Positions 6,335 through 14,315 of a DNA stretch of 15,215 nucleotides are shown one piece after another. The DNA is from an uncultured Anaerolineaceae bacterium. Lineage in GTDB: Bacteria > Chloroflexota > Anaerolineae > Anaerolineales > Anaerolineaceae. Position numbers and translations under genes: made by a program. Below the pieces are notes generated by a model, which was not told where the DNA came from, did no database searches, and was given only the letters and a program-made list of their open reading frames with translations. The stretch covers positions 1 to 15,215 of the forward strand of contig CALAEB010000231.1 of the NCBI GenBank assembly GCA_937890875.1, in the 5' to 3' direction. The stretch's first letter is position 1; every line of letters begins with the position of its first letter.

Positions 6335-7153
6335 ATGTTCAAAATCGGCGAGTTTTCCAAATTGACACAAGTGTCGATCCGTATGCTGCGGTATTACGAT
6401 GAGACGGGTTTGTTAATACCTGCGGAAATTGATAAGTTTACAAATTACCGGCTGTATTCCGCAGAACAAATCCTCACATTGAATAAAATCCTGTTCTTGC
6501 GGGATTTAGGCTTTCATGTTCCGGAAATTGTTATTGCCCTGAATCATTGGGAGGATGAATTTATTACAGCTCAGCTGGAAAACAAGCGTCTGGAAATTCA
6601 GAATGCGATTCAAGCCGAACAGGAGAAACTGTCGAAAATCGAACTGGCAAAAAGGGATGTCCGGCAGAGAAAGATTGCGATCCATTGCAACGTTTCCATC
6701 AAGTCGATTCCCGGTTATCAGGTATTTTCATTAAGGCGGATTGTTCCCGATTATTATGCCGAAGGTCAGCTATGGGAAGAAATGTCGGCTTTTGCGGTTG
6801 AAGCGGGTGTTCCCATTTCCGGCAATACCTTTACCATCTATCACGACCCGGATTACAGAGAAAAGGATGTTGATATTGAAATATGCGCGCCCGTGGCACG
6901 CATGGGAGAGGATCGAAATGGTTTTACATACCGGAATACGGAACCCGTGTTGCTGATGGCATGTTCGATGGTCTATGGCCCTTTTGAAAATATTGCGGGC
7001 GCGTACCTTGCCGTTGCGAATTGGCTGCAGGAACATAATCAATATGGAATGGCTGGAAAGAACAGACAAATTGTCCACCGCGGTCCGTGGAATGAGGAAA
7101 TTCCTGATAAATATTTAACGGAAATACAAATTCCGCTAAGAAAAAATCGATAA
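6335..7153 (+). CDS. MerR-family activator with GyrI-like effector domain
   Basis: This 272-residue regulator starts with a canonical MerR winged helix: MFKIGEFSKL, TQVSIRMLRYYDETGLL and NYRLYSAEQI, followed by a dimerising helix (LENKRLEIQNAIQAEQEKLS, about 81-100). From about residue 125 to the end (GYQVFSLRRIVPDYY ... GPFENIAGAYLAVANWLQ ... YLTEIQIPL) it has the GyrI-like/AraC effector-binding fold, as in BmrR-type drug-sensing regulators. Such proteins bind hydrophobic or cationic ligands and twist a 19-20 bp promoter spacer. I prefer ATG 6335 to the upstream TTG at 6317 because MFKIGEFSKL is the family N-terminus. No strong ribosome-binding site precedes it. A typical operator lies directly downstream, before trmO, the likely target. 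The ligand is unknown. Confidence 0.9.
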   Translation: MFKIGEFSKLTQVSIRMLRYYDETGLLIPAEIDKFTNYRLYSAEQILTLNKILFLRDLGFHVPEIVIALNHWEDEFITAQLENKRLEIQNAIQAEQEKLSKIELAKRDVRQRKIAIHCNVSIKSIPGYQVFSLRRIVPDYYAEGQLWEEMSAFAVEAGVPISGNTFTIYHDPDYREKDVDIEICAPVARMGEDRNGFTYRNTEPVLLMACSMVYGPFENIAGAYLAVANWLQEHNQYGMAGKNRQIVHRGPWNEEIPDKYLTEIQIPLRKNR

Positions 7154-7191
7154 GGGTATTGCGAAGTTTTCCTGAAAGATGATTTTTCATC

Positions 7192-7222
7192 TTGACTCTC
7201 ACATGGTGTCAGGGTCTACACT
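7192..7222 (+). promoter_or_regulatory. MerR-type operator/promoter of trmO
   Basis: TTGACT (7192-7197) and TACACT (7217-7222) are 19 bases apart. Within them, 7194-7216 form a near-perfect dyad of the pattern GACyCTsACA, 3 bases, TGTsAGrGTC. Long spacer plus central dyad is the signature of MerR-activated promoters. It begins 39 bases after the merR stop and 72 bases before the trmO start. A small hairpin (7176-7193, AAGATGA/TCATCTT) touches the -35 box and may mark the merR 3' end. Confidence 0.8.
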
Positions 7223-7263
7223 GGATTTACCGGTAAATCAAAAATCATACGGAGGAATATGCT

Positions 7264-7740
7264 ATGCAGAATTTTCAGGTCAGTCCGATCGGCAAAATCA
7301 GTATTAATGAGCAGGGAATGTTTATTAAACTTGAACCGAAGTACATTCTGGCTTTGCAAGCGTTGGACGGGTTCAGCCATCTCAACGTCATTTGGTGGTT
7401 CAGCGACTTTGACCGCAAAGAAACACGGGAGGTTCTTGAAACACAGCGGCCATATAAAAAGGCCCCGGCTGTCATGGGTGTCTTTGCTACCAGGTCGCCT
7501 GTCCGTCCAAACCCAATTGCGCTGTCCGCAGTACAGACGATCCATATTGATTATCAAAACGGCAGTATTCAGATCGCTTACATTGATGCGAACGACAATA
7601 CGCCTGTATTGGATATAAAACCCTATACGCCGAGCTTGGACAGGGTGGAAGCGCCGCGTGTGCCGGAATGGTGCCGCCATTGGCCAAAAAGTTTGGAGGA
7701 ATCCGGAAGTTTCGATTGGGAAAAAGAATTTAATTTCTGA
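7264..7740 (+). CDS. trmO: TrmO/TsaA-family tRNA methyltransferase (UPF0066)
   Basis: The 158-residue protein belongs to the TsaA/TrmO beta-barrel family; characterised members use S-adenosylmethionine to methylate N6-threonylcarbamoyladenosine at tRNA position 37. Visible motifs are SPIGKI at the start, LDGFSHLNVIWWF, GVFATRSPVRPNPIALSAV (the SAM-binding signature) and NDNTPVLDIKPYTPSLD. It corresponds to the short family form; E. coli TrmO has an extra C-terminal domain that is missing here, so the substrate may differ. GGAGG at 7251-7255 sits 8 bases before the ATG. It is preceded by a MerR operator and followed by a strong terminator, so it is probably transcribed alone. Confidence 0.88.
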   Translation: MQNFQVSPIGKISINEQGMFIKLEPKYILALQALDGFSHLNVIWWFSDFDRKETREVLETQRPYKKAPAVMGVFATRSPVRPNPIALSAVQTIHIDYQNGSIQIAYIDANDNTPVLDIKPYTPSLDRVEAPRVPEWCRHWPKSLEESGSFDWEKEFNF

Positions 7741-7837
7741 CATATTTTTTGGCGAAAGCCTGGTTGCTGTCCAACCAGTGGCCTGTCCGGTGGCTGGACG
7801 GCAAAAAGAAAAATAGATTCGCCGGAACCTTTGCGAT

Positions 7838-7875
7838 GAGCGGGCGGGCCAATGGCCTGTCCGCTCCTTTTATTT
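7838..7875 (+). terminator. Intrinsic terminator after trmO
   Basis: GAGCGGGCGGGCC (7838-7850) pairs with GGCCTGTCCGCTC (7854-7866) over 13 positions, two of them G-U, around an AAT loop. CTTTTATTTTC follows. A second, weaker stem (GTCCA.CCA/TGG.TGGAC near 7769-7799) precedes it. It sits about 100 bases past the trmO stop and separates trmO from the thiolase unit. Confidence 0.85.
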
Positions 7876-7954
7876 TCAGGCCGGATGCAAAAATCTGATG
7901 GGTTTTGAAACCTTTTGCCGCACGGTCGTGTCTTCGTTTCTGATGCAGACAATG

Positions 7955-8165
7955 TATAATTGAGTACGAACAGCGCGCTTAGATAGCATCTTCGCTTTTC
8001 AGGCAAAAATCTTCGCGTTCTCCGCAAGCAGAAAACAGGGGGCCGGTATCCTGGCTGCAAGTGGGAAAATTGCTCCGGAAAAAGCGGGAAAAACCGGTTC
8101 CCGGAGGGCAGCAACGTAAAAATTTTTGCCGGCTTGTGCCGCTGCCGGATTCAGGAGTATTTTTT
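7955..8165 (+). promoter_or_regulatory. Putative promoter and long structured leader of the thiolase gene
   Basis: TATAAT at 7955-7960 has only a weak -35 (CTTCGT at 17 bases). A start near 7967 would give a leader of about 200 bases before the ATG at 8166. The leader can fold at several places: TTGC.TCCGG against CCGGA..GCAA around 8070-8114, GGGAA/TTCCC inside that, and CCGGC/GCCGG near 8130-8148. Translated, it does not resemble a protein; the frame upstream of 8166 is open but without family similarity. The reverse strand of 8041-8056 matches the cobalamin-riboswitch B12 box at 15 of 16 bases. No known riboswitch class is recognised on the sense strand. Confidence 0.4.
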
Positions 8166-9317
8166 ATGCGTGAAGTAGCGATTCTGGAAATCGGGCAGGT
8201 CCCGGTTTCCGAAAATTGGGACAAAAGCCTGCTGGAACTGGCTGGCGAGCCGGTTCTGCAGATATTCGAAAAAACCGGGCTTACTTCGCTGGACAGCGTT
8301 TTCGTCGGCAACATGATGTCCGGTTCGGCTAATCATCAGCTCCATTTGGGCGCGTATATTGCCGATTGGATCGGCGCGCAAAACGCGTCTGCCGTCCATG
8401 TGGAAGCCGCCTGCAGTTCCGGCGCGGCCGCGTTCCGCGCGGCGCTGATGGCCGTCGCTTCCGGCGATGTGGATTCCGCCATTGCCGTCGGCGTTGAGAA
8501 GATGACCGATTCTCCGGCTCCGGAGATCACGGCCGAGCTGGCTACGGCGGCTGATGCGGATTATGAACGGGACATGGGAGCGACGTTTGTCGCGCTTAAT
8601 GCGCTGCTGATGCGCCGTTATATGGAAGAATACGGCTGGCAGAAAGACGCCTTCGCTGGCTTTTCCGTCAACGCGCACGCGAACGGCGTGCATAATCCGA
8701 ACGCCCGTTTCCGTTCGGCGATCACCCGGGAAACCTATCTGAAGGCCGGCATGGTCTGCGATCCGATCAATGTCATGGATGCCGCCGGGATCGGCGACGG
8801 CGCGGCGGCGGCGCTGCTCGTGCCGCTGGAGAAAGTCCGGGGTTTGGCACAGGCGATCCGTGTCGCAGGCTCGGCTGCCGCAACGGACACCATCGCGGTT
8901 GCCGACCGCCGTGATCCGCTTTGGCTTTCCGCCGCGGAGAAATCCGCCAAGGCGGCCTATACGCAGGCGGAGGTCACGCCGGACGACATCGATCTGTTTG
9001 AACTGCATGACGCGTTTACGATTATTGAGACGCTCTCTTTGGAAGCCAGCGGCTTTGCCGAACGTGGGCGCGGACCGGAATTGGCGGCGGATGGAGCGAT
9101 CGCTCCGACCGGACGGATTCCGCTGGTCACCATGGGCGGGCTGAAGGCGCGTGGGCATCCGGTGGGGGCTACGGGCCTCTATCAAATCGCGGAAGCCGTG
9201 ATGCAGCTGCGCGGCGTGTGCGGCGCGGTACAGGTTCCGGACGCGCGGATTGCGATGACACAGAACATCGGAGGCAGCGGTTCCAATGTCTTTACCCATA
9301 TTCTGCGGAAGCAGTAA
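8166..9317 (+). CDS. Thiolase-superfamily acyltransferase (SCPx / archaeal ACAT-like)
   Basis: The 383-residue protein is a thiolase-fold enzyme that would form or cleave beta-ketoacyl-CoA. Visible sites are the nucleophile C83 in VEAACSSGAAAFRA, H281 in ELHDAFTIIE (the HDAF variant in place of NEAF) and H331 in KARGHPVGATG. The second catalytic cysteine of classical thiolases (CxGGG motif) is replaced by NIGGSGSN at 367-374, as in SCP-x and archaeal acetyl-CoA acetyltransferase-like proteins. These often work with a DUF35 OB-fold partner and HMG-CoA synthase, but neither is beside it here. AGGAG at 8153-8157, 8 bases before ATG 8166, fixes the start; the frame stays open upstream but that part is leader. 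The physiological substrate is uncertain. The long minus-strand frame opposite is a shadow. Confidence 0.9.
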   Translation: MREVAILEIGQVPVSENWDKSLLELAGEPVLQIFEKTGLTSLDSVFVGNMMSGSANHQLHLGAYIADWIGAQNASAVHVEAACSSGAAAFRAALMAVASGDVDSAIAVGVEKMTDSPAPEITAELATAADADYERDMGATFVALNALLMRRYMEEYGWQKDAFAGFSVNAHANGVHNPNARFRSAITRETYLKAGMVCDPINVMDAAGIGDGAAAALLVPLEKVRGLAQAIRVAGSAAATDTIAVADRRDPLWLSAAEKSAKAAYTQAEVTPDDIDLFELHDAFTIIETLSLEASGFAERGRGPELAADGAIAPTGRIPLVTMGGLKARGHPVGATGLYQIAEAVMQLRGVCGAVQVPDARIAMTQNIGGSGSNVFTHILRKQ

Positions 9318-9361
9318 CTTGGGCGTCTGCGGGAGTCAGTGAGTCGGGGATGCATGCCGTT

Positions 9362-9394
9362 ATTCTATTTTCCGGCAGCGACGGAAAATAGAAT
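9362..9394. repeat. Perfect 13-bp hairpin downstream of the thiolase gene
   Basis: ATTCTATTTTCCG (9362-9374) and CGGAAAATAGAAT (9382-9394) are perfectly complementary around a 7-base loop. It lies 45 bases past the thiolase stop. No T-run follows on the plus strand, so it is not a standard terminator, but a 13-bp perfect stem could block exonucleases or pause polymerase. It adjoins the interspersed repeat at 9432. Confidence 0.8.
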
Positions 9395-9431
9395 CGGAAA
9401 ACACAAACAGGGATCAGCGCACTGAACCGGG

Positions 9432-9518
9432 AATTCGAAATTTGGAAGGCCCTTTCCGATCGGGAGGGAAAATCTGTGGTCCTCTTGTTTTGTGTTCCGC
9501 TAAAAAGCAAGAAAACCA
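9432..9518 (+). repeat. Interspersed hairpin repeat, copy between thiolase and GH13 genes
   Basis: AATTCGAAATTTGG, a CTTTC block, GAGGGAAAA and CTTGTTTTG occur in the same order and spacing as at 14482-14542 (AATTCGGAATTTGG, CTTTC, GAGGGAAAA, CTTTTGTTTTG), with one indel. The stem (TGGT...CTTG against CAAG...ACCA, ending at 9518) is imperfect. I see no gene in 9318-9597. Confidence 0.65.
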
Positions 9519-9597
9519 TCGTGTAACTTTTTTTATATTTTGAGTTACTCAGGTTGAACCGATGTCATACCGCTTTATGAAATAACAGGAGGCCCTT

Positions 9598-12500
9598 ATG
9601 CTGGAATTTCATGTTTCTCATCAGTCCAGAAAACGTTACCGGTTTGAGTTAACGCTGTTCAGCTACGACGGTAATGTGATCTTTGCCGATTTCGCGGCTG
9701 CCCGTGCGTTTGCACAGAAAATCAACGACGTCCGCATGAAAGAAGGCAAACTTCCGCCGGTTTACGCCGGTGAACTGAACGCGCTGGGCTTGATCGATGA
9801 AATTCAGCATGCGGTAATCGATGTCTACCGCCGGCGGGTCGGTATGGATCTGAACGCGGCGGCTTACCTCTGGCTGGAGAAGCAGCTCGGAACAAAATCG
9901 GTGGATGAGGCACTGGAAGCTTTTTGTGTGGAATTCCCGCCGGCGGATGTCTATCAGGGCAGAATGACGGCGCAAGAGTATCTCTCCGAAACCAATCCCA
10001 AAGGAAGAATCAACCGCTATGAAGTGATTGAGGAGATCCTGCTGCTTTGGATCACGAACCGGAACCCGGCCGCGATGCGGCCTTTTGGGGAGCTGCTGGA
10101 TGAGAAAAATCTGATCCTCCATTCTTCCTACAGCAAAGTGATTTATGAACTGACCGGTTTTCTGGGAACACTGCCGAAGATTAATAACATGACGCTGATC
10201 GAGTTCCTGCGCGCGCCGGCGATCACACATCCGGATTCGCTTTTTGATCAGCTGGATTATATTCGCATGCACTGGGCGGTATTCCTCGGCGAGTACCTGC
10301 GGCGGATCCTGACCTCGCTGGACTGGATGAAGGAGGAATATAAGGATCACGGCTTCGGCGGGCCGGGACCGGCGGAGATTCCGGTATATACCGGTGACAT
10401 GGGCCGGATGCTGGAACTGGAAGCTTTCAGCGAAGATCGGGAATGGATGCCCCGGCTGGTGCTGATGGCAAAAAACACCTATGTCTGGCTGGACCAGCTT
10501 TCAAAAAAATATAACCACCGGATTTCCAAACTGAGTGAGATTCCGGAAGAGGAGCTGAGGATTCTGCGCGATCAGGGATTCACCGGTCTCTGGCTGATCG
10601 GGGTGTGGGAACGGTCCGAGGCATCAGCGAGAATCAAGCAGTATTGCGGAAATCCGGAGGCGATTGCTTCGGCTTATTCGCTGGCCGATTACCGGATTGC
10701 GCGGGATCTGGGCGGCGAATCCGCTTTGGAAGAACTGCGTTATAAAGCCTGGCATTATGGGATTCGCCTGGCCAGCGATATGGTCCCGAACCATATGGGA
10801 ATTGATTCTGACTGGGTGCGCTCCCATCCGGATCGTTTTCTTTCCCTGCCGTACAGTCCGTTTCCCGCTTACACCTTCAACGGACCGAATTATTCTCCGG
10901 ATCCGGGGATCGGAATTTATCTGGAAGATCATTACTATACGCGGGAAGATGCCGCGGTGGTTTTCAAGCGGGTGGATTATAGCAACGGCGATACGCGCTA
11001 TATTTATCATGGAAATGACGGCACCAGCATGCCCTGGAACGATACCGCGCAGCTGAATTATCTGAATCCGGAAGTCCGGGAAACGGTGATCCAGACCATC
11101 CTGCAGGTCGCCAAACGTTTCCCGATCATCCGTTTTGACGCAGCCATGACGCTGACGAAAAAGCATTACCAGCGGCTTTGGTTCCCGGAACCGGGCAGCG
11201 GCGGCGATATTCCGACGCGTTCCGAATATGGGATGAGCAAAGAAGATTTTGACCGGGCCTTCCCGGTCGAGTTCTGGCGTGAGGTGGTGGATCGCGTCGC
11301 GGCGGAAGCGCCGGACACGCTGCTGCTGGCGGAAGCGTTCTGGATGATGGAGAGTTATTTCGTCCGCACGCTTGGGATGCATCGGGTTTACAACAGCGCC
11401 TTTATGAATATGCTGCGGAATGAGGATAATGCGCAGTACCGGATTCTGCTGAAATCCACGCTGGAATACGATCCGGATATTCTGAAACGGTATGTCAATT
11501 TTATGAACAACCCGGATGAGAAAACAGCCGTCGAACAGTTTGGCAAAGGGGATAAGTATTTCGGTATTTGCGTGATGATGGCGACGATGCCCGGCCTGCC
11601 GATGTTCGGACATGGGCAGATCGAGGGTTTTTCGGAAAAATACGGGATGGAATATTGCCGGGCCTATTGGGACGAGCGCGTGGACCAGGATTTGCTGCGC
11701 CGGCATGAACGGGAAATCTTCCCGCTGCTGCACCAGCGGCGGCGCTTTGCCGAAGTGAATCATTTTATCCTGTTTAACTTTGCCACGGCTTATGGGAATG
11801 TGGACGAAAATGTGTTCGCCTATGCAAATTATGGAGAAAATTGCCATAACCTGGTAATTTACCATAACCGGTATGGCGATACGCAGGGGTTTGTGAAGCA
11901 GTCCGTGCCTTTTATGGTTAAGGCGAACGGGGAGAAACATATCGAACAGCGGGTGCTGGGCGAAAGTCTGGGATTGCACGACGAACCCGGATATTTCGCT
12001 GTATTATGCGATTCGATCCGCGGCCTGAACTACATCCGTCCCTCACGGCAGATTTTCGAGGAGGGGCTGTATTTTGAACTTTATGCGTATCAATATTTTG
12101 TGTTTAATGAAGTTTATGAGGTGCAGGATGATCAGTACGGTACCTGGCAGAAGCTTTGCGACTGGCTGGGCGGGAGCGGCACTGCGGATATCAGCGACTC
12201 CATTCAGGAATTGACGCTGCATTCCGTTTTGGACCCCTACCGCCGCTGTTTTGACGGAAGTAAGCTGCGCTGGCTGCAGACGAAAATCGGGTTTGCCGGC
12301 GAATCTGGCGAATGGACGGAAATCAAAAACAGCGCCTGGCCGGATTTTGAAAACCTGGCGCAGGCATTCAACGCATTCTATGAGACGGACCGGCCGCTGG
12401 ACGGACTGTTTGCGGTTTATTGCTATGGATTGGGGGAGCTTTTGACGGATCCGAACCGGAAAAAAGTCCCTTCGATGGAGAATTACAATACGCTTCTTTC

Positions 12501-13116
12501 CCGGGTGAGCCGGATTGTGACCGAAAAGCCTTATCTCTGGAATATCATTCTGGTTGGATTGCAGGAACACCTGTTGATCTCGTATAACCGTCTGGATGGC
12601 GCGCAGCCGGCGAATATTCAGGATGACTGGCATTTGGCGAAGAATCAGAATCGGATTCTGCATGAGGCCGGTTGGTATGAAATATCCATTTCGGATCAGA
12701 TCCTTTTAATTCATTGGCTGTACCAGTCGCTGGACGGGCTGAAAAAATGGCGGACGGAGACGCTGGACGCGGATCTGACCGCATTGTTGATCCGCGAAGA
12801 TATCCAGCGCTTTCTGAAAGTGAATTTATATGATAACATCCTCTGGTTCAACCTTGAAATGGCTGAGGAATTGTGCAATCTGCTGCTGCTGATCGGTTTC
12901 TACCAGGGCGTTTTCGATCCGCGCGGATCGGCCGCGGGGCAGATGGAGTTCCTGTTGCTGATGGATCAGGCTTCGGAGCGGCTGAAAAAACGGATCAGGG
13001 CATCCAATTATCATTATTCTTTCCTGATTTCCGGAAATGAGGCGGATGCGCTGCCGCCGCAGGCGGACAAAGTCCAGGGCGGTCGCGATGCGGCTGAATC
13101 TGCTTTACGGGTATGA
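9598..13116 (+). CDS. Very large GH13 alpha-amylase-family protein
   Basis: This 1172-residue protein has a GH13 (beta/alpha)8 barrel set between long extensions. Residues 1-300 are mostly helical and unrecognised. The barrel starts near 310 (EIPEEELRILRDQGFTGLWL). Region I is DMVPNHMG (D394, H399), region II RFDAAM with nucleophile D514, region III LLAEAFW with acid/base E579, and region IV VNFMNNPDE with D640. The usual NHD histidine of region IV is replaced (NNPD), and GHGQIEGFSEKYGMEY follows near 671. Residues from about 750 to the end form another helix-rich, unrecognised region. The three catalytic acids are present, so it should act on alpha-glucosidic bonds, by hydrolysis or transfer. 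No signal peptide is seen, so it is probably cytoplasmic. AGGAGG sits 5 bases before ATG 9598. A GH57 gene follows 1.7 kb downstream. Confidence 0.88.
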   Translation: MLEFHVSHQSRKRYRFELTLFSYDGNVIFADFAAARAFAQKINDVRMKEGKLPPVYAGELNALGLIDEIQHAVIDVYRRRVGMDLNAAAYLWLEKQLGTKSVDEALEAFCVEFPPADVYQGRMTAQEYLSETNPKGRINRYEVIEEILLLWITNRNPAAMRPFGELLDEKNLILHSSYSKVIYELTGFLGTLPKINNMTLIEFLRAPAITHPDSLFDQLDYIRMHWAVFLGEYLRRILTSLDWMKEEYKDHGFGGPGPAEIPVYTGDMGRMLELEAFSEDREWMPRLVLMAKNTYVWLDQLSKKYNHRISKLSEIPEEELRILRDQGFTGLWLIGVWERSEASARIKQYCGNPEAIASAYSLADYRIARDLGGESALEELRYKAWHYGIRLASDMVPNHMGIDSDWVRSHPDRFLSLPYSPFPAYTFNGPNYSPDPGIGIYLEDHYYTREDAAVVFKRVDYSNGDTRYIYHGNDGTSMPWNDTAQLNYLNPEVRETVIQTILQVAKRFPIIRFDAAMTLTKKHYQRLWFPEPGSGGDIPTRSEYGMSKEDFDRAFPVEFWREVVDRVAAEAPDTLLLAEAFWMMESYFVRTLGMHRVYNSAFMNMLRNEDNAQYRILLKSTLEYDPDILKRYVNFMNNPDEKTAVEQFGKGDKYFGICVMMATMPGLPMFGHGQIEGFSEKYGMEYCRAYWDERVDQDLLRRHEREIFPLLHQRRRFAEVNHFILFNFATAYGNVDENVFAYANYGENCHNLVIYHNRYGDTQGFVKQSVPFMVKANGEKHIEQRVLGESLGLHDEPGYFAVLCDSIRGLNYIRPSRQIFEEGLYFELYAYQYFVFNEVYEVQDDQYGTWQKLCDWLGGSGTADISDSIQELTLHSVLDPYRRCFDGSKLRWLQTKIGFAGESGEWTEIKNSAWPDFENLAQAFNAFYETDRPLDGLFAVYCYGLGELLTDPNRKKVPSMENYNTLLSRVSRIVTEKPYLWNIILVGLQEHLLISYNRLDGAQPANIQDDWHLAKNQNRILHEAGWYEISISDQILLIHWLYQSLDGLKKWRTETLDADLTALLIREDIQRFLKVNLYDNILWFNLEMAEELCNLLLLIGFYQGVFDPRGSAAGQMEFLLLMDQASERLKKRIRASNYHYSFLISGNEADALPPQADKVQGGRDAAESALRV

Positions 13117-13173
13117 TCGGGAGACGCAAACGGGATGACGCGGGAGACCTGACGGGTTTATTCCGTAAGAGGG

Positions 13174-13238
13174 ATTCGAAATTTAAAAAAGACAGGCGGT
13201 TCACTGGGTTTTACACAAAGCATAAACTCCAATGAACC
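13174..13238 (+). repeat. Interspersed hairpin repeat between the GH13 and SDR genes
   Basis: GATTCGAAATTT matches the start of the repeats at 9432 and 14482. It is followed by a hairpin in which GGTTCA.TGG.GTTT (from 13198) pairs with AAAC.TCCA.TGAACC (to 13238). The loop holds ACACAAAGC, nearly the GCACAAAGC of the 14.5-kb copy, although the stem sequence is entirely different. Confidence 0.6.
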
Positions 13239-13316
13239 ACGGGCTTCCCGCCTTATTTGGGACCGGTATCCATATCTCGAAACCCTGCCGGTTGGAAGAA
13301 AGAGGGATCTCAGCGG

Positions 13317-14219
13317 ATGATCTTAGTGACAGGAGGGACCGGTTTCGTCGGCCAAACGCTGATCAGGCACCTGGTCTCACTGGGATATCCGGTGCGGCTG
13401 CTGCTGAACCCGTCGAATGATGCGCCGCGGATTCCCAAAGGAATCCCGGTGGATGTGGCGATTGCCGGAATTCAGGATGAACGGAATCTGCGCGCTGCGA
13501 TGAAGGGTGTGCAGACCGTTTTTCATCTCGTCGGGACAGAATGGCGCGGTATCAACGCGGATTTTCTGCAGACGGATGTACGGGCCGCGGAAATGCTGGC
13601 CTCTGTCGCCGTACAGATGAAAGTGGAACGTTTTTTTTATCTGAGCCATATCGGTGCGGACAAGTCCTCGGCATATGCGCTGCTGAAAGCCAAGGCGCTG
13701 GCGGAAACGGTGATTCGTGATAGCGGAATTCCCTATACAATACTCCGGACGGCAGTTCTTTATGGCTCCGGCGACCATTTTACCGAGTCCTTTTTGAAAT
13801 ATGCGGCCTTTTTTTTCGGCACGGCTTTGCTGCCGGGCAAAGGGGAAAGCCGGATTCAGCCGATCTGGATTGAAGATCTGGTGACTTGTTTGCTGCTGTG
13901 TCTGGATGACCGGAAGACGGTCTTTCAAACACTTCAGCTGGGCGGCATGGAAGTGCTCTCCATCCGGGAATGTGTGGAGATGATTTTGTCCGCGGCCGGG
14001 AAAAAAACGCGGATCATGACAATCTCTCCGGTCTGGTGGCGGACGTTATTGATTGCAATGGAGCAATGGTTCGGCAGCTTTCCCCGCATGTATTTCTGGG
14101 CGGATTATCTGGCCGAGGACCGGATAACGGCGCTGGACGTTCTGCCGCGGGATTTCGGCCTGATGCCAACGCGTATGAGCCAGAACCTGGGGTATCTGCG
14201 CCCGGCAAAGAAAACATAA
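13317..14219 (+). CDS. NAD(P)-binding atypical SDR (epimerase / NDUFA9-like)
   Basis: The 300-residue protein has an N-terminal Rossmann fold with TGGTGFVGQ (5-13), then VFHLVGT and YLSHIGADKSSAYALLKAKA with the Y120-x3-K124 pair, and YTILRTAVLYG. This is the layout of extended/atypical short-chain dehydrogenases such as NDUFA9-like proteins and nucleotide-sugar epimerase relatives. The C-terminal half (IQPIWIEDLVTCLLLCLDD, LQLGG) is the substrate-side region. No specific substrate can be read. ATG 13317 gives the exact SDR N-terminus; AGAGGGA at 13301-13307 is the likely ribosome-binding site, and the longer frame from 13257 adds residues unlike the family. It lies 200 bases after the GH13 gene with a repeat hairpin between, so cotranscription is possible but uncertain. 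Confidence 0.85.
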   Translation: MILVTGGTGFVGQTLIRHLVSLGYPVRLLLNPSNDAPRIPKGIPVDVAIAGIQDERNLRAAMKGVQTVFHLVGTEWRGINADFLQTDVRAAEMLASVAVQMKVERFFYLSHIGADKSSAYALLKAKALAETVIRDSGIPYTILRTAVLYGSGDHFTESFLKYAAFFFGTALLPGKGESRIQPIWIEDLVTCLLLCLDDRKTVFQTLQLGGMEVLSIRECVEMILSAAGKKTRIMTISPVWWRTLLIAMEQWFGSFPRMYFWADYLAEDRITALDVLPRDFGLMPTRMSQNLGYLRPAKKT

Positions 14220-14227
14220 TCTGTTAA

Positions 14228-14239
14228 TTGTATATACAA
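14228..14239. repeat. 12-base perfect palindrome after the SDR gene
   Basis: TTGTATATACAA is a perfect 12-base palindrome starting 9 bases past the SDR stop codon. It could be an operator-like site or chance in AT-rich DNA; no second copy is seen in the window. Confidence 0.3.
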
Positions 14240-14315
14240 CAATTCGCTAATTCTGCAAAATTCGAATAATCCGGTAAATATCTTCAAAAATCTTCCTTTT
14301 AATCGCATTATCGGC

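Noticed and set aside
7623..8114. 163-codon minus-strand frame across the trmO terminator and thiolase leader
   Set aside because: It overlaps trmO, a terminator and structured leader, and has no motif or convincing start.
8151..9299. 382-codon minus-strand frame opposite the thiolase gene
   Set aside because: Arginine- and histidine-rich shadow without motifs; the sense frame has all thiolase motifs and a ribosome-binding site.
9554..9581. TTGAAC-16-TATGAA promoter directly before the GH13 gene
   Set aside because: It would start transcription inside the AGGAGG ribosome-binding site, leaving no usable leader; weak match.
10624..11979. 451-codon minus-strand frame opposite the GH13 barrel
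   Set aside because: The sense strand carries the four GH13 regions; the antisense frame shows no family similarity.
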